Shown here piece after piece: positions 58,066 to 59,969 of a stretch of DNA of 59,969 bases; positions within the stretch are counted from its first letter, which is position 1, and each line of letters starts with the position of its first letter. Source of the stretch: an uncultured Eubacteriales bacterium (GTDB lineage Bacteria > Bacillota > Clostridia > Oscillospirales > Acutalibacteraceae); the NCBI GenBank assembly GCA_900316025.1, contig ONBJ01000002.1, positions 1 to 59,969 of the forward strand. The letters are read 5' to 3'. Made by a program: the position numbers and the translations under genes. A model generated the notes under the pieces. That model searched no databases, was not told the DNA's origin, and saw only the letters and a list, made by a program, of their open reading frames with translations.

Positions 58066-59969
58066 TTACATCATAATAATACAGATTTCCTTCCTCGTCA
58101 TTTCGGGGATAATTCGTCCATTCGTAGAACCAGTTGTTCGTTTCGTTGAGTTCAACCGTAAGAGTGTTTTTGACCTGCTCCTGAACAGTACCGTTTACAG
58201 TTTTCTTTATATACTGCTTCAAAGTAACCGAAACAGGCTGTCTTTTTCCATCCTGATTGCTGTTGTCACTCCATATTTTCTCTGCTCTGAAATTCTGATA
58301 ATTCGTTTTTCGGATAAGATAGTTATCAATTACAGTCTGTGTATCTGTCTGGCTGTCGTCATAATCCACATAGTAAACATTTGATGCAGGATATTGTATA
58401 CCATTTTCATCAGTATATGTTTTATCCGTTTTATAATTATCCTGCTCAGGGCCGATATATGTTTCAATAACCCTGTAATAATATTTGTTTCCGTTGCTGT
58501 CATACTTAGGCAAATTGCGGAAATGACTATCCGATGAATAATCATCATAGGTATCACGGCTGTTTTTATTTGTCTGAAGCTCAACATTAGAATAAACCGT
58601 TGTCCAGTCTGAGTCTGACTGCGGATTTTCTGTCGTGGTACGCTGGAGGGTAACTCGGAATGAATCAGTTCTTGTGCTGTAATAATTCGGATTTTCGTTG
58701 TTGTCATCATTATTCCATTTCTTTTTCACCGTATGGTTCTCGGTTTTCAGAGTATTTGTAACGGTATAGTTTTCTTTGAAGTCTGTCGAAACATTCCACA
58801 GACCGACGGCATTGCCGCCTGACCACGTGTACGGAAATGTTTCAGGAACTTCACTGCCATCGGACGCACACTCGACAAATTTATAGTAATTAAGAGTGTA
58901 AGTACCGTTTGTCTGCACATCTCCGTCCGAACTTCCGAGAGGCAGTCCCGATACGGTAACATCGGGATATGTGTAGTCGGTGTTGTTTCTTGGTACGGTA
59001 ATCACGCCCTCGGCTGAGGGGGTTACGGTGTTGTTTCCGACCTTGACAGTAACTTTGCGGTCGCTGTAGTCGGTAAAGACATCACCGTTTGCATATGTAA
59101 GTTTGAAATATAGGTTATTCGGACGTGTGTCTGCCTTGAAGCTGTTGTCATTTGCATCGAAATTTTTATGCAGCGTAAGCTGACCCTTCTGCGGCATTTT
59201 GTAGTTTGTCAGATTAAGACTGTCAAACGTACTGCTTCCAATGGAACGGTATGACGTATCACTTACAGGAACGTAGGTTTCGCCTACATAACCCGGAACA
59301 ACATATGTGTTCGGATTGTTACCGCCTCCGTATGTGCCTGCCGTGTCGATAAGCGTATAACCTTCTTCAACGGTTTCGTTGATACAGTACTGAATATTTT
59401 CCTCTGCAACAGCTCCGTTGAAGTAATACTTTGCAAGAGCCGCCTCCATATGCCATCCAATTTCTCCGACAGAGCTTTCCTTGCTGAGCGTCCGCCAGAA
59501 AACTACCTGATTATTTACACCCTGATTATTTACAATCGGCAGCTTCTCGTATATTACAACGGACAAATCATCGGGACGCAGACCGTCCTCATTGTTGCCG
59601 TCCAGCCAGTATTTGTTGATGTCGATTTTCTTCGCTTTAAAAATGTTCTGAACGTAGGTATGCTTGGAAGCATTCCTGTCCTCATCTGTCAGGGGAATTG
59701 TATGCTCATCGGGTATGGTATCGGGCTTTTCAATCCTTGAGGACTGAATAATGCTGCCGTCACTGTACATTGTGTATACCTTATCGTTGTTTCCTGTCTG
59801 AGCCCCGTCAGATTCTTCAACCCAATAAGTGTAGTAATTACCGTTTACATCTGTCAGCGGAAGCTTTGAGAATGTATACAAATAACCTGTATTGTCGCTC
59901 GCAGCCGGATTGTTCGTTCCTCCTGCACTCAATGCGGCAAGTATTTCTGCACCTGTTACTTTCCTGTAC
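58061..59969 (-). CDS. Giant Cna_B-repeat surface protein, N-terminal side, open at the window edge
   Basis: At least 635 codons. The frame is open to base 59969 (reading KVTGAEILAALSAGG near the edge), so the true start and signal peptide are outside the window. At least four Cna_B-like repeats are visible (NKYWLDGNNEDGLRPDDL, LHKNFDANDNSFKADTRPNN, VKKKWNNDDNNENPNYY, AEKIWSDNSNQDGKR), each ending in a Y.V.E and VTNT-like strand. The frame ends at TGA 58061 inside a domain (YYYDV), which is continued in another frame. With the two following segments it would span more than 2,700 codons. Confidence 0.8.
   Translation of the reverse strand, partial: YRKVTGAEILAALSAGGTNNPAASDNTGYLYTFSKLPLTDVNGNYYTYWVEESDGAQTGNNDKVYTMYSDGSIIQSSRIEKPDTIPDEHTIPLTDEDRNASKHTYVQNIFKAKKIDINKYWLDGNNEDGLRPDDLSVVIYEKLPIVNNQGVNNQVVFWRTLSKESSVGEIGWHMEAALAKYYFNGAVAEENIQYCINETVEEGYTLIDTAGTYGGGNNPNTYVVPGYVGETYVPVSDTSYRSIGSSTFDSLNLTNYKMPQKGQLTLHKNFDANDNSFKADTRPNNLYFKLTYANGDVFTDYSDRKVTVKVGNNTVTPSAEGVITVPRNNTDYTYPDVTVSGLPLGSSDGDVQTNGTYTLNYYKFVECASDGSEVPETFPYTWSGGNAVGLWNVSTDFKENYTVTNTLKTENHTVKKKWNNDDNNENPNYYSTRTDSFRVTLQRTTTENPQSDSDWTTVYSNVELQTNKNSRDTYDDYSSDSHFRNLPKYDSNGNKYYYRVIETYIGPEQDNYKTDKTYTDENGIQYPASNVYYVDYDDSQTDTQTVIDNYLIRKTNYQNFRAEKIWSDNSNQDGKRQPVSVTLKQYIKKTVNGTVQEQVKNTLTVELNETNNWFYEWTNYPRNDEEGNLYYYDVI

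Noticed and set aside
57018..58070. Programmed +1 frameshifting in the giant gene
   Set aside because: No slippery heptamer, stop-codon context or stimulatory structure was found; a sequencing error or mutation explains both sites more simply.

Overview
The window looks like chromosomal DNA from a low-to-moderate-GC Clostridia member, most likely an Oscillospiraceae/Ruminococcus-type gut anaerobe. The reasons are the Firmicute housekeeping gene orders (yicC-remA-gmk-rpoZ-priA-def-fmt-rsmB-rlmN-stp-pknB and rpmG-secE-nusG-rplK-rplA-rplJ-rplL), an oxygen-sensitive indolepyruvate:ferredoxin oxidoreductase, a minimal two-gene SufCB system, a GerA-type germination protein and SipW-type secreted proteins next to Cna_B-repeat surface proteins. 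No rRNA, tRNA or CRISPR array was seen, and a species cannot be named.

Layout. 1-1000: a minus-strand gene with PD-(D/E)XK-like character, broken by a 22-bp tandem duplication. It is preceded by its own promoter, a long hairpin RNA leader and a terminator that has an overlapping antiterminator. 1.1-4.6 kb: zapA, a U32 (RlhA-like) protein and dut. 4.8-7.5 kb: an amidohydrolase and an SSS-family symporter. 7.7-13.4 kb: paaK-iorA-iorB-paaK-ACT, an arylpyruvate/aryl-CoA module. 13.6-17 kb: ilvB-ilvN and ilvC; ilvC has its own good promoter. 17-31 kb: an FUSC-like transporter and the long translation/replication/signalling block on the minus strand. 31-34 kb: three biotin-dependent carboxyltransferase subunits with no membrane decarboxylase subunit. 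34.5-38.9 kb: ribosomal protein and transcription genes with three visible autoregulatory leaders (one L10 attenuator, two L1-type sites), and a CarD-family regulator. 39-44 kb: a secreted leucine-rich-repeat/Big_2 protein, gerA and ldh. 44.3-46 kb: sufC-sufB. 46.6-48.7 kb: a LytS-like histidine kinase with a SARP-type response regulator. 49.6 kb to the end: a giant Cna_B/SpaA-repeat surface protein, open at the window edge and interrupted by two +1 frameshifts, followed by three TasA-like secreted proteins.

The most striking structure is not a gene. Nine copies of a ~95-101 nt element lie between genes. Each has a conserved outer stem (GGCGATTGCAG / CTGCAATCGCC) closing three hairpin arms (named Q, R and P here) whose sequences differ from copy to copy while base pairing is kept, so the element should fold as a four-way junction in RNA or single-stranded DNA. 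One copy sits in the loop of a 16-bp terminator-like hairpin. A second family (four copies, ~85 nt, three hairpins in a row) lies just 3' of genes and always in the same orientation relative to the gene. Both families show compensatory base changes and are the best candidates here for a poorly described system.
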